Positions 35,721 to 44,870 of a DNA stretch of 64,000 bases are shown here, in pieces. Under the pieces are notes generated by a model. That model made no database searches. It was not told the origin of the DNA and saw nothing but the letters and a program-made list of their open reading frames with translations. The position numbers were made by a program, and so were the translations under genes. The stretch's first letter is position 1; each line of letters starts with the position of its first letter. The DNA comes from Vibrio cyclitrophicus (lineage in GTDB: Bacteria > Pseudomonadota > Gammaproteobacteria > Enterobacterales > Vibrionaceae): contig CP065367.1 of NCBI GenBank assembly GCA_023206055.1, positions 682,001-746,000 of the forward strand, in the 5' to 3' direction.

Positions 35721-36314
35721 ATGAACGAAAAAACGAATGACACACGCCTGCATGTTTTAGATGTTGGCTACCAATTAATAGTGAACAACGGCTTTAACGG
35801 CGTTGGCCTATCGCAATTGCTTAAAGAAGCGGACGTACCGAAAGGATCGTTTTACCACTATTTTAAATCTAAAGAGCAATTTGGCGAGGCGTTGATTCAA
35901 CACTATTTTGAAAACTACACTACTAAGATTGAAGCAATTTTAGTACACGGTGAAGGTAATCATTATCAGCGAATCTTGAGCTATTTCTCGCTATGGGCGA
36001 AGACCGAAAACGGTACCTGTAATGCTCATAAATGCTTGGTCGTTAAACTCAGTGCGGAAGTTTCTGATCTCTCTGATCCTATGCGTCAAGCGCTATTAAA
36101 AGGTGCTGAGAAAGTGACGAATACCATCGAACAGTGCATTGTCGGTGGTATTGCAGATGGCTCTATAAAGGCTGAAGACAGCCAAGAAACAGCTCAGAAC
36201 CTATACTCAATGTGGTTAGGCGCAAGCTTATTGAGCAAACTGAGCCAGAGCTCCCATAGTTTACAGTCAGCTTTAAGCCTTACCGAACGAATTTTAAAAG
36301 GTGAAAGCCAATAA
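35721..36314 (+). CDS. TetR family regulator (NemR/AcuR-like)
   Basis: 197 residues. The N-terminal HTH shows VGLSQLLKEADVPKGSFYHYFKSKEQFGEAL. The ligand domain has GTCNAHKCLVVKLSAEVSDLS, the Cys-bearing block typical of NemR-type electrophile sensors. Neighbouring CurA-type reductase and glutathione transferase genes fit a response to reactive electrophiles or quinones. The same operator before this gene and before the reductase strongly suggests self-repression and control of the detoxification unit. The exact inducer is not known. Confidence 0.92.
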   Translation: MNEKTNDTRLHVLDVGYQLIVNNGFNGVGLSQLLKEADVPKGSFYHYFKSKEQFGEALIQHYFENYTTKIEAILVHGEGNHYQRILSYFSLWAKTENGTCNAHKCLVVKLSAEVSDLSDPMRQALLKGAEKVTNTIEQCIVGGIADGSIKAEDSQETAQNLYSMWLGASLLSKLSQSSHSLQSALSLTERILKGESQ

Positions 36315-36372
36315 CGCGCACCGCGTTTTATTTGCTTTAACTTGATTCAACTTGCTTTAACTTAAAAGAAAT

Positions 36373-36411
36373 CACCCGCCCTCTATCCATTTGATGACGG
36401 CGGGATTTTTT
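36373..36411 (+). terminator. Terminator of the TetR gene
   Basis: CCCGCC...GGCGGG stem with a 17-base loop followed by ATTTTTT. Confidence 0.75.
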
Positions 36412-36423
36412 AGACAACAAGAC

Positions 36424-36438
36424 TAGACGACTGGTCTA
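36424..36438. promoter_or_regulatory. NemR-like operator upstream of the reductase
   Basis: Identical TAGACGACTGGTCTA, 38 bases before the ATG. Its flanks (AC before, ATT after) also match the first copy. Confidence 0.78.
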
Positions 36439-36475
36439 ATTCTAAATAAACATAATATAAAATTAAGGACATCCA

Positions 36476-37507
36476 ATGACTCAACAAGACAATCGCCGCA
36501 TCGTATTGGCTTCTCGCCCAGTTGGCGCACCAACTCAAGACAACTTCCGTTTAGAGACAGTAGCCGCACCAACAATCAAAGATGGCGAGATGTTACTTCG
36601 CTCGGTTTACCTTTCTCTCGACCCTTACATGCGTGGCCGAATGAGCGATGCGAAGTCTTACGCTGATCCAGTCGCTATCGATGAAGTGATGGTAGGTGCA
36701 ACCGTTTGTCAGGTTGAAGAGTCAAATAACGCTGATTTTGAAGTTGGTGAATGGGTACTGGCTTACACAGGTTGGCAAGATCTTGGTGTGTCTAACGGTG
36801 AAGGCCTTATCAAACTAGGTAAACAGCCAAGTCACCCTTCGTACGCACTTGGCATCATGGGTATGCCAGGCTTTACCGCATACATGGGCTTGCTGGATAT
36901 AGGCCAACCTAAAGAAGGCGACACGTTAGTTGTAGCAGCAGCAACAGGCCCAGTAGGCGCAACTGTTGGTCAAATCGGTAAGCTAAAAGGCTGTCGTGTA
37001 ATTGGTGTTGCTGGCGGTCAGGAGAAGTGTCAGTACGCAAAAGAGGTCCTGGGCTTTGATGAATGTATCGACCACAAAGCGGATGATTTCGCAGAACAAC
37101 TGGCTAAAGCGTGTAACAACGGTATCGACGTTTACTTTGAAAACGTTGGCGGCAAGGTCTTCGACGCAGTAATGCCTCTGCTTAACACAGGGGCTCGTAT
37201 TCCTGTGTGTGGCCTTATCTCTCAGTACAACGCAACATCACTGCCTGAAGGCCCAGATCGTATGTCTAGCCTTATGGGCACTCTTCTGGTCAAGCGTATT
37301 AAGATGCAAGGTTTCATTATCTTTGATGACTACGCACACCGTTACAACGAGTTTGCTGTTCAAATGACAGAATGGTTGTCTCAAGGCAAGATGCACTACC
37401 GCGAGCACCTAATTGAAGGTCTAGACGAAGCGCCAAAAGCATTCATGGGTCTATTAGAAGGACAAAACTTCGGTAAGCTTGTTATTAAAACTAACGAAGC
37501 AAAATAG
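36476..37507 (+). CDS. NADPH-dependent medium-chain oxidoreductase (CurA family)
   Basis: 343 residues. The zinc-free MDR enzyme shows SVYLSLDPYMRGRMSD at the N terminus, PGFTAYMGLLDIG, the nucleotide-binding AAATGPVGATVGQIGKLKGC and the family stretch DVYFENVGGKVFDAVMPLL. Related CurA, YncB and leukotriene B4 dehydrogenases reduce the C=C of enones. A NemR-like operator upstream and a glutathione transferase gene downstream (33 bp) point to electrophile detoxification in the cytoplasm. Confidence 0.93.
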   Translation: MTQQDNRRIVLASRPVGAPTQDNFRLETVAAPTIKDGEMLLRSVYLSLDPYMRGRMSDAKSYADPVAIDEVMVGATVCQVEESNNADFEVGEWVLAYTGWQDLGVSNGEGLIKLGKQPSHPSYALGIMGMPGFTAYMGLLDIGQPKEGDTLVVAAATGPVGATVGQIGKLKGCRVIGVAGGQEKCQYAKEVLGFDECIDHKADDFAEQLAKACNNGIDVYFENVGGKVFDAVMPLLNTGARIPVCGLISQYNATSLPEGPDRMSSLMGTLLVKRIKMQGFIIFDDYAHRYNEFAVQMTEWLSQGKMHYREHLIEGLDEAPKAFMGLLEGQNFGKLVIKTNEAK

Positions 37508-37540
37508 CTCAATCAGCTGAAACATAAAATAGGCAGAATC

Positions 37541-38161
37541 ATGATTACTTTGCATCACTTAAACAAATCGCGTTCAAAACGTATCATCTGGCTGTTGGAA
37601 GAGCTTGGTGTGGATTACCAAATAAAACCATACCAACGAGACAGTGTCACGTTTCTAGCACCACCAGAATTGAAGTCAGTTCATCCGTTGGGTAAATCTC
37701 CAGTCATTGAAGACGATGGCGTTGTGATCAGCGAGTCTGGTGCTATCACCGAGTACCTAATCGACAAATACGGCCAAGGCAAGTTCGCACCAGTGCGCCG
37801 CACAGCTGACTATGTAGAATACTCACAGTGGCTTCACTTCGCTGAAAGCTCTGGTATTTTGCCAATGCTGCTCAAAATCTTTGTGATGAAAGACGGTTGC
37901 GAGACTAATTTCCTCGGCGGCTACGCTGACGATGAAAACCAAAAGGTCTTAACCTTTGTCAACGAAGCACTTGAAGGTAAAACTTACCTCGTTGCTGATA
38001 CTCTGACGGGTGCAGATTTTATGATGTCGTTCATCGTAGAAATCGTTGGTAACTTTGGGGCAACTGCGCTTTACCCTAACATTGCTAAATACGGTGAGCT
38101 TTTAACAAGCCACCCTGCTTACCAAAAAGCAGAGCAAGTAGAGCTAGAACACTCGAACTGA
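37541..38161 (+). CDS. Glutathione S-transferase
   Basis: 206 residues with the thioredoxin-like N-terminal domain (ITLHHLNKSRSKRIIWLLEELG; VHPLGKSPVIEDDGVVISESGAITEYL) and a helical C-terminal domain with TLTGADFMMSF. The glutathione-contacting ES pair is present. It should conjugate glutathione to electrophiles. It shares its transcript with the reductase gene and so probably the same regulator. Confidence 0.93.
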   Translation: MITLHHLNKSRSKRIIWLLEELGVDYQIKPYQRDSVTFLAPPELKSVHPLGKSPVIEDDGVVISESGAITEYLIDKYGQGKFAPVRRTADYVEYSQWLHFAESSGILPMLLKIFVMKDGCETNFLGGYADDENQKVLTFVNEALEGKTYLVADTLTGADFMMSFIVEIVGNFGATALYPNIAKYGELLTSHPAYQKAEQVELEHSN

Positions 38162-38209
38162 TCGAGTTTCAATCAAGCTCGTCCGTTCTTAGAATAAGTA
38201 CGAGCAACT

Positions 38210-38254
38210 AAATGAAGCCAAAGCCGATTTATCTTCTGCTTTGGCTTCTCATTT
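38210..38254 (+). terminator. Hairpin after the glutathione transferase gene
   Basis: GAAGCCAAAGC and GCTTTGGCTTC form a stem with a 13-base loop. The T-run after it is interrupted (TCATTTGTC), so the terminator is plausible but not strong. Confidence 0.6.
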
Positions 38255-38312
38255 GTCTTCATTTCGACAACAATACCGAACTCTAACTGAACAGCCATAG
38301 AGTTTGATCTTC

Positions 38313-39995
38313 ATGTCAGCAAACCTTGCTCAATACACACCACTGCACGCTTTAAACCAACCAGCGAACCAAGACTTATCGCTACCCACTCGGTTTACGT
38401 TTCCGTATTACTATACTCCGCATCCAACGTGTGAGTTAGCAATGCAGCAGCTTCAACAATCATTACTCGACTGTGGTGTGAATGAAACCTCGCAAGGCAA
38501 CCTCTATGCCGTACTTCTTGTTCAACATCCTCAAACCCAAGAGTTGGGTTACCTTTCTGCGTTTTCGGGCTTGCAGTTAGATCCGGCTTTGGTCTCTCAG
38601 TTAAACAACATTCACTTTGTTCCACCAGCCTTCGATTCAGCACAATTTCAGTCTAAAAATAGTGTGAACCTTGCTCACCAGTTGCAACTAGCGGACGACA
38701 TTGAAAAGCTACAACAGTCGCACAACCTAGATGCATTATTGGTTGAACTAGAAGAGTTAAAAATCGAATCAGCACAAGCTATCGAAGCCTTTCAGTTAGC
38801 AATGGCCGCGAACAAAGCTCAGCGTAACAAACTCAGAGAACAAGCTAATCAAGAGAAAGCATTAGGGAATCTAGAGTCAGCGGCGAGTTTACTTAAACAA
38901 CTGGGCAATCAAAGTAGCCAAGAGAAACGCGATCTAAAAGCACTTCGTATTGAGTGGAAACAGAAGATCGCAGAACGCCAATCACAAGTTGATTTGATTG
39001 AAAGCGAAATGAAAAACCGTAAGCAAGAGCACCAAGCAGTTTCAGAACAGTTGGAAGCTCAACGTCTCTCTCACTATCGCTTTATCAATCAAGCCAAGCA
39101 ATCTAAAAATTTACTTGAGCTACTCGATGGAAAAGACGCGCTGGAAGGCTCTGGTGACTGCTGCCTACCTAAGATGCTTAACTTCGCTTTTGAACACGGG
39201 TTTAAGCCGTTAGCATTGTCTGAGTTTTGGTGGGGATTGCCGCCAACGGATATCATTCGACAACACGGAAACCTTTACCCGGTTTGTCAAAGTAAAAGCT
39301 TCGAGATCCTCGAACACCAGCTGAGTGGTATTGGACTAGAAGATAACCCGCTTATCGTGAACCCTGCTGTAGGTAAGTCTTTTGATATTGTTTATGAAGA
39401 CGACGAGATTGTGGTCGTAAATAAGCCTGAAGAGTTCTTGTCGGTTCCCGGTAAATTCATCGAAGATTCAGTTTATACCCGTATTAAAGCGCGTTACCCC
39501 GATGCAACAGGCCCTTTGATTATCCATAGACTAGATATGTCGACATCTGGATTGTTGATTTTGGCACTGACCGCAGAATCCAATAGACACATCCAGAAGC
39601 AATTCATCGATAGAACCGTAGAAAAGCGTTACACCGCTCTGCTTGATGGTGAAATCCACGGTAAATCTGGCGATATTAGCTTGCCCTTACGCGGCGACAT
39701 CACAGACAGACCAAGACAACTGGTTTGCCACCAACACGGCCGAAATGCAGAAACTCACTGGCAGGCGGTGAGCACTCATAATGGCAAAACCAAGGTTCAC
39801 TTGTACCCTAAAACCGGGCGAACCCACCAACTGCGAGTGCACTGTGCTTCTCCATTAGGGCTTGGTGTTCCAATTCGTGGTGACGACTTATACGGATACA
39901 AACGCGAGCGCTTACACCTGCACGCTGGCTACTTGAAGTTGATTCACCCGACAACCGGTGAATGGATGGAGTTTGAAGTGCCTTCTGAGTTTTAA
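38313..39995 (+). CDS. Long RluA-family pseudouridine synthase with coiled-coil N terminus
   Basis: 560 residues from the ATG at 38313, against about 220-330 for most RluA members. The C-terminal 200 residues carry the catalytic block: VVVNKPEEFLSVPGK, the key HRLDMSTSGLLILALT with its Asp, and KTGRTHQLRVH. The N-terminal 300 or so hold an Ala/Gln/Lys/Glu-rich coiled coil (about 125-260) and a CCLPKML / HGFKPLALSEFWWG block. The enzyme should isomerise uridines in rRNA or tRNA. The purpose of the long N terminus is unknown. Confidence 0.9.
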   Translation: MSANLAQYTPLHALNQPANQDLSLPTRFTFPYYYTPHPTCELAMQQLQQSLLDCGVNETSQGNLYAVLLVQHPQTQELGYLSAFSGLQLDPALVSQLNNIHFVPPAFDSAQFQSKNSVNLAHQLQLADDIEKLQQSHNLDALLVELEELKIESAQAIEAFQLAMAANKAQRNKLREQANQEKALGNLESAASLLKQLGNQSSQEKRDLKALRIEWKQKIAERQSQVDLIESEMKNRKQEHQAVSEQLEAQRLSHYRFINQAKQSKNLLELLDGKDALEGSGDCCLPKMLNFAFEHGFKPLALSEFWWGLPPTDIIRQHGNLYPVCQSKSFEILEHQLSGIGLEDNPLIVNPAVGKSFDIVYEDDEIVVVNKPEEFLSVPGKFIEDSVYTRIKARYPDATGPLIIHRLDMSTSGLLILALTAESNRHIQKQFIDRTVEKRYTALLDGEIHGKSGDISLPLRGDITDRPRQLVCHQHGRNAETHWQAVSTHNGKTKVHLYPKTGRTHQLRVHCASPLGLGVPIRGDDLYGYKRERLHLHAGYLKLIHPTTGEWMEFEVPSEF

Positions 39996-40019
39996 GCTGT
40001 TCTTATCGTGATAAAACTA

Positions 40020-40126
40020 TTACCGAGCTAAAATTTTTGTCTCGTTAAACGCATCAGGGTTCTAAATCTGCTTGAGATATAGAACCCTGAAATTTAATTT
40101 TTAATGTGTTTATCACAGCTCGGTAA
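40020..40126. repeat. Nested inverted repeats between convergent genes
   Basis: Outer arms TTACCGAGCT (40020-40029) and AGCTCGGTAA (40117-40126) enclose inner arms TCAGGGTTCTA (40044-40054) and TAGAACCCTGA (40080-40090). An AT-rich interval separates them. It could be a terminator, a mobile palindromic unit or a structured RNA. Confidence 0.7.
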
Positions 40127-40161
40127 CGTACTTTCGTTACTCATTTCAATATTGCAGACGC

Positions 40162-40455
40162 TTAACCCATCACATCTGTGCGTTGTTCCACACATTCGTA
40201 AGAGCCCATTTCGAACTCACGACAGATCCAAGGTCGATTTTCGTAAATAGTACACATCAGTGTTTCTCTATCTACCGCAGAGCACCAACCGTCGTCTAAT
40301 CTCAGCATGGTTTCGCCACCCCACTCATCATAAGCAATATGCTCTTCAGGAACACCTGTATCTGTGATGATCATAACTTCTAGGCGACAACAGCATGCCT
40401 GACAATTGGCACAGGTTACTTCAGGTTCGGTTACGTTCTTAATCTCTATCGTCAT
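40162..40455 (-). CDS. YkgJ family cysteine cluster protein
   Basis: 97 residues from MTIEIKNV. The cysteine pattern C-x2-C-x2-CCC (CANCQACCCR), followed by GWCSAVDRETLMCTIYENRPWICREF, matches the YkgJ/CxxCxxCC family, thought to bind zinc or an iron-sulfur centre. Its role is not known. It is a short cytosolic protein, transcribed leftward from just beyond the dacA hairpin. Confidence 0.9.
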   Translation of the reverse strand: MTIEIKNVTEPEVTCANCQACCCRLEVMIITDTGVPEEHIAYDEWGGETMLRLDDGWCSAVDRETLMCTIYENRPWICREFEMGSYECVEQRTDVMG

Positions 40456-40556
40456 AAGTGACTACACTGCTAAATTTTGCGTATAGTAATCGAAACCGCC
40501 CGCTACGGCTAATAAAGATGATGCGACGCGGTCTTTTCATTGATGTATAAATCACA

Positions 40557-40587
40557 ATGGGCGTTGTGAGTGAATCACAACGCCCAT
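40557..40587 (-). terminator. Long hairpin downstream of the carboxypeptidase gene
   Basis: A perfect 13-bp stem ATGGGCGTTGTGA/TCACAACGCCCAT with a 5-base loop. No T-run follows, so its role as a terminator is uncertain. Confidence 0.6.
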
Positions 40588-40630
40588 AATATTTCGGCTT
40601 TTTAGCGCAGCTTATCGCCACTAAATCTAT

Positions 40631-41815
40631 CTAGAATAGGTTCGCAAAAAACAACTTAACATAGTCCATTAAGCGCTTGAACAAACCGCCCTGCTCAACC
40701 GCTTCTAGCGCGATCAAAGGCTGAGTTTGAACATCTTCACCATCAACGGTGTAATGAACCACACCTAAAGTTTGACCTTCTGCAATTGGAGCTTTCAGTT
40801 CAGAGTTCAGCTCGATAGACGCAGTCAACTTTTTACTGTCTGACTTAGGCAACGTGATAAACGTATCTTCAGCAACACCTAGCTTCAATGTATCTTGACC
40901 ACCAAACCACACTTTCTCTTCTGCTACTAGATCGCCGCCTTTGTGCGGGTTTAGCGTATCGAAGAAGCGGAAACCATAGCTCAACAGCTGTTTGCTGTCT
41001 GATTCACGGCTCTTAACGCTTGATGCGCCCATCACAACCGCGATAAGTCTCATCTCACCTTGTGTCGCTGAACTCGCCAAACTGTAGCCAGCACCAGAGG
41101 TGTAGCCCGTTTTCATGCCATCAACTGTTAAGCTTCTATCACGCAACAAGCCATTACGGTTATGCTGTGTGATGCCGTTGTAACTGAAAGATCGCTCGCT
41201 GTATAAGCCATACACATCCGGTAAATCACGAATAATGGCACGACCGAGTAGCGCGATATCGTAAGGAGTCGAATAGAGATCGTCAGCGTCTAAACCATGT
41301 GCATTGGCAAAATGGGTGTTTTCTAGCTTCAGAGAGGTAGCCCAAGAGTTCATCAGGTCGACGAATGCATCTTGCGAGCCCGCAACGTGTTCCGCTATCG
41401 CAACACTTGCATCGTTACCTGATTGAATAATCAAGCCACGGTAAAGGTCCATCATCGCTACATCGGTATTCACTTCGATGAACATTTTTGATGAGTCTGG
41501 GAATTTTTTTGCCCATGCATTCTCACTGATTCTTACTTGATCATCAGCAGAGATGTTGCCTCGCTTCATCTCTTGTCCGGCTACATAGCTGGTCATCAGT
41601 TTGGTTAAGCTTGCTGGGTTTAATTTAGTGTGTGCGTTTTTTTCTACTAGCACATCACCAGAATTAAAATCAATTAACACATACCCTTTTGCGCCTAGGC
41701 TAGGTGGGCTTGGTACTATAGAAGGTGCTGCGATAGCTGTGCTACTTACCATCGCTGCGTTACTTACAATGAATATACTTAATAGAGGGAGAGAGTATTT
41801 GGAAAACAGTTTCAT
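40631..41815 (-). CDS. dacA: D-alanyl-D-alanine carboxypeptidase (PBP5/6 type)
   Basis: 394 residues. A signal peptide (LPLLSIFIVSNAAMVSSTAIAA) precedes the serine peptidase domain: SLTK (in NPASLTKLMTS), SGN (IQSGNDAS) and KTG (DGMKTGYTSG). A beta-rich PBP5_C domain follows. The extreme C terminus (FKRLMDYVKLFFANLF) is an amphipathic helix that anchors PBP5-like enzymes to the outer face of the inner membrane. It trims the terminal D-Ala of peptidoglycan. dacA versus dacC cannot be told apart for certain. Confidence 0.94.
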   Translation of the reverse strand: MKLFSKYSLPLLSIFIVSNAAMVSSTAIAAPSIVPSPPSLGAKGYVLIDFNSGDVLVEKNAHTKLNPASLTKLMTSYVAGQEMKRGNISADDQVRISENAWAKKFPDSSKMFIEVNTDVAMMDLYRGLIIQSGNDASVAIAEHVAGSQDAFVDLMNSWATSLKLENTHFANAHGLDADDLYSTPYDIALLGRAIIRDLPDVYGLYSERSFSYNGITQHNRNGLLRDRSLTVDGMKTGYTSGAGYSLASSATQGEMRLIAVVMGASSVKSRESDSKQLLSYGFRFFDTLNPHKGGDLVAEEKVWFGGQDTLKLGVAEDTFITLPKSDSKKLTASIELNSELKAPIAEGQTLGVVHYTVDGEDVQTQPLIALEAVEQGGLFKRLMDYVKLFFANLF

Positions 41816-41993
41816 TGAATCAAACCTAAGTTAACGTTTTGTGCAGTATAGACAAATGCTAGTAAAAGAAGCGCGAACTTTACGTTGCTTTACGTATTTG
41901 TACCGTTCGTTACAAATAAAAAAGTATAATCTGCGATCTGACCATATTTTCAACAGCTAATATTGACCCAACGAATGCGTCCAATACTTAATT

Positions 41994-42584
41994 CTATCGC
42001 TCAGGCATACGTCTAAATAACATTTCAACAAAGCCAGTAATTCTCTGTTTGCTCTCGCTTGGATCTAAGTCAGCTTGGATGCCAGACTGTGCTAATGCTT
42101 GCCATTGTACGACCTGAGAGTTAGGCACGAAAAACGCAATGTACAACGATCCTTTCTCGGCGACCTTTCCGTCACCATCATAAAATGGCACCCCTGTTGA
42201 AAGCTTAATCGCGTCGAAAATCGAGTCATCATTTAACTCTGATTCTTCGGCCAATCCAAAACCGATAACAACATCACCAACTGCACCATTTTGACTTAGC
42301 TGATAACCTTTCGTAGCGAGTTGATCTTCAATCGCATCACGCACCAAATCGGTTACTACGGTCTCATCGTATTTTTGAGAAAGGTACACCTGCTCTGATT
42401 CAGGGTGCCACGAGTACGTCATCACTCCGTGTTCCATGAACTCAAAATCACCACTGGTGACCACACCATAATTGTGCGTTGGTGGGATTTCTTGCGTGGT
42501 ACATGCTGTCAGCCCAATAGCCATCAAAGCTAACACAGCAATTTCTCTTATGCTTTTTGTTTTATATATGGATCGTTTTATCAT
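41994..42584 (-). CDS. DUF4136-like lipoprotein
   Basis: 196 residues. The lipoprotein signal (IAVLALMAIGLTAC) gives a lipid-modified Cys at about 28. The later part resembles DUF4136: MTYSWHPE near residue 55, LVRDAIEDQLATKGYQL, then DVVIGFGLAEES and a final RITGFVEMLFRRMP. Such proteins lie in the envelope with unknown function. It sits alone on the minus strand, with a 4-residue charged tail. The family call is moderately strong. Confidence 0.78.
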   Translation of the reverse strand: MIKRSIYKTKSIREIAVLALMAIGLTACTTQEIPPTHNYGVVTSGDFEFMEHGVMTYSWHPESEQVYLSQKYDETVVTDLVRDAIEDQLATKGYQLSQNGAVGDVVIGFGLAEESELNDDSIFDAIKLSTGVPFYDGDGKVAEKGSLYIAFFVPNSQVVQWQALAQSGIQADLDPSESKQRITGFVEMLFRRMPER

Positions 42585-42852
42585 TCGCGGCTTCCTTACC
42601 TATATAAGAATAACTATCAATTTACCCTCCAACATAAATAGTAATTATATTAAGAGAAGTGTCATTAAACGTTTGCGTAATCGCTAACCTTCACTTCTGT
42701 CCGTTTTGGGGGTTTAATCACAAAAACAGAGTTGGTATAGTTCATCCCGTTAAACAAAACCAGACCATTCGAGGCACGGAGCTTCCTCAAACATCTCATG
42801 AAGAGAAGAATTGGTACCGACAAAGTATCGGCAAATTTAAGAGGGTCAAACA

Positions 42853-43107
42853 ATGGAATTCAATATGGTTGAAATTTTAGGTTACGCTGCGTCTATTATG
42901 GTCGCAATTTCATTAACAATGAAAGATATCGTTCGTCTGCGTGTCCTTAACTTTATTGGCTGTGCACTCTTCACAGCATACGGCATCATGATTGACGCAT
43001 GGCCAGTAGCAGCCACTAACGGCTTTATCGCTTGTGTAAACATCTACTTCCTTGCAAAAATGCAAAAGGAAAAAAAAACGGAAGCGATGAAAGCAGCGAA
43101 AGCTTAA
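42853..43107 (+). CDS. Small YgjV/SemiSWEET-like membrane protein
   Basis: 84 residues with three hydrophobic spans: EILGYAASIMVAISLTM, VLNFIGCALFTAYGIMI and PVAATNGFIACVNIYFL, then a short Lys-rich tail. The pattern of a Gly-Tyr start and R-x-N-x-IG in the second span resembles YgjV and half-size sugar transporter folds. GAGGG stands 7 bases before the ATG. Substrate and function are unknown. It stands alone with a terminator after it. Confidence 0.72.
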   Translation: MEFNMVEILGYAASIMVAISLTMKDIVRLRVLNFIGCALFTAYGIMIDAWPVAATNGFIACVNIYFLAKMQKEKKTEAMKAAKA

Positions 43108-43137
43108 ATTAGCGACTCGCATTTCAAAAAATTGTGA

Positions 43138-43197
43138 AAAAGCCCAAACGGTTCCTCTCGTTCTAGTAAGAACAGAAGCACAGTTTGGGCTTTTTTA
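43138..43197 (+). terminator. Terminator after the small membrane protein
   Basis: AAAGCCCAAAC and GTTTGGGCTTT pair across a 36-base interval that has its own small GTTCT/AGAAC stem. T-run follows. Confidence 0.82.
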
Positions 43198-43269
43198 TGT
43201 CTGTCATTTATCTATCGCTTGATCTATCGTTTTATAAGCTGTCTTCACAGTGACACCGTTGAAAGTGCA

Positions 43270-44733
43270 TCAAGTATAAGCAATGCGATATTCGTTCTCT
43301 CGATACATCTGAGTGTTATTGCGGCCGCTCTCTTTAGCTTGGTATAGCGCTTTGTCGGCTTTTTCGATTGTGCCTTCTATCTGAAACAACACCTGAGCAT
43401 AACAACACCCCGCACTCACCGTTACTGGTGACACCAAGCCTTGTACTTGTTCGACTCTGTGTCTTAACGCTTCTGACAACTCGAACAACTGACGTTCATC
43501 ACAGTCAAACGTCACCAGAATAAACTCTTCACCACCATAACGAGCAATCAAGCGATGGTTACTTGTAAACTGCTTCAAGGTTTTTGCGACGGCACAAATC
43601 ACTTTATCACCCTGCGCATGCCCGTGGAGGTCATTAACTGATTTAAAGTGGTCAATATCCAATAGAATAACGCCAACACCTTGTAAGGGATAAGGCGAGT
43701 TATCCGATATTCTCAGCTTAATCTGCTCAATGAAACTGCGTCGACTATGAAGTCCAGTAAGATAATCAAGGCTCGCCACATCTAAGATCTTTAGGTGACG
43801 ATGCCGCAGGTAAAGGACCAGAACCACAATAATACTCAACAGGCTGACCACCAACGTCATCAAGCTTGCTAGCAATAAACTGTGGTTTTTGTTGAGCTCT
43901 TGTTCTAACACACCCGCTGAAATAACCCAGTTTAGGTATGGATAGAACTTATAGAAGATGTTTTTGCTTGTCGTGCCGTCTTCCGTGGAGATTGAGTAAC
44001 TAAAGTGACCTTCTGGTTCAGCTACAACCTTATCGAGCAACAACTCTGAAGAGTCTTCAATCAAGGCTTTTAAATGCTGGTGTTCAAAGTTAGGTTGAAG
44101 AACTAACTCACCCTGTAAATCAACGATATACACATAACCACTATCGCCATAAGAGTATTTTCTCAACTTGTCTTTAAGCGCTTCAAGATCAACCAGATAC
44201 ATCAGTTCATCTTTATAAGTAGTCGCCACCAATGTATTACCACTCGGCAGCCTCACTGAATATGCAACCTTCGCACGTTTACCGACTTCATGTGGATTGG
44301 CGTGAGAATACTGAGTCATTCCTGAATTTAAACTCAGTTGTTGTTGAATATGGGTTAAGTGTGCACGATTTTGCCCTTGTAGGAACGGGTGGTACAGGTG
44401 AACACCTTGGGGTGACATTAGATAGATATAGCCTGACTCTCCGATCACCAGTTCATTGGCAATTCGGATGACCTCGTCGACTTCTTGTTCTGGATTGACA
44501 CGCACGGTATGAGACGCAACGGTATCAGTCACCCCTTTGAGATAGGTTCTTATCGCTTCGTTGACTGTAGTGTCTACGATGTCATAGCTCGCGTTAACAA
44601 TCGTACGAAAGAAGAATTGGTTGGATTCTAATAGTGACTCTTTCGTTCGGTTGAACTGAACAGCAGAAAGGATCAAGGAAACTACGGCCAGTACAATTGA
44701 AAAACTAAGAATGTATTTACGTCTGACTTTCAA
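43270..44733 (-). CDS. Cache-type membrane diguanylate cyclase
   Basis: 487 residues. The first span (ILSFSIVLAVVSLILSAV) and the second (LLLASLMTLVVSLLSIIVVLVLYL, about 290-313) enclose a periplasmic double-Cache-like sensor with GESGYIYLMSPQG and GDSGYVYIVDLQG, two similar blocks. The cytoplasmic GGDEF domain has LDYLTGLHSRRSF, DIDHFKSVND, and the active site GGEEF. No RxxD inhibitory site stands before it. It should make cyclic di-GMP in response to a small external ligand. Confidence 0.93.
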   Translation of the reverse strand: MKVRRKYILSFSIVLAVVSLILSAVQFNRTKESLLESNQFFFRTIVNASYDIVDTTVNEAIRTYLKGVTDTVASHTVRVNPEQEVDEVIRIANELVIGESGYIYLMSPQGVHLYHPFLQGQNRAHLTHIQQQLSLNSGMTQYSHANPHEVGKRAKVAYSVRLPSGNTLVATTYKDELMYLVDLEALKDKLRKYSYGDSGYVYIVDLQGELVLQPNFEHQHLKALIEDSSELLLDKVVAEPEGHFSYSISTEDGTTSKNIFYKFYPYLNWVISAGVLEQELNKNHSLLLASLMTLVVSLLSIIVVLVLYLRHRHLKILDVASLDYLTGLHSRRSFIEQIKLRISDNSPYPLQGVGVILLDIDHFKSVNDLHGHAQGDKVICAVAKTLKQFTSNHRLIARYGGEEFILVTFDCDERQLFELSEALRHRVEQVQGLVSPVTVSAGCCYAQVLFQIEGTIEKADKALYQAKESGRNNTQMYRENEYRIAYT

Positions 44734-44870
44734 GATGACCCCGTAGCTTTTAATTTTAGGGAACGCTGTTGTTTTTGATAAGCAGACTGTTTTATATCAT
44801 AATTGTGTTTTTTACTGAACGAGTGTCGATATTTTGAGAGATTTCTATACACAATCTGTGACTTATAGCA

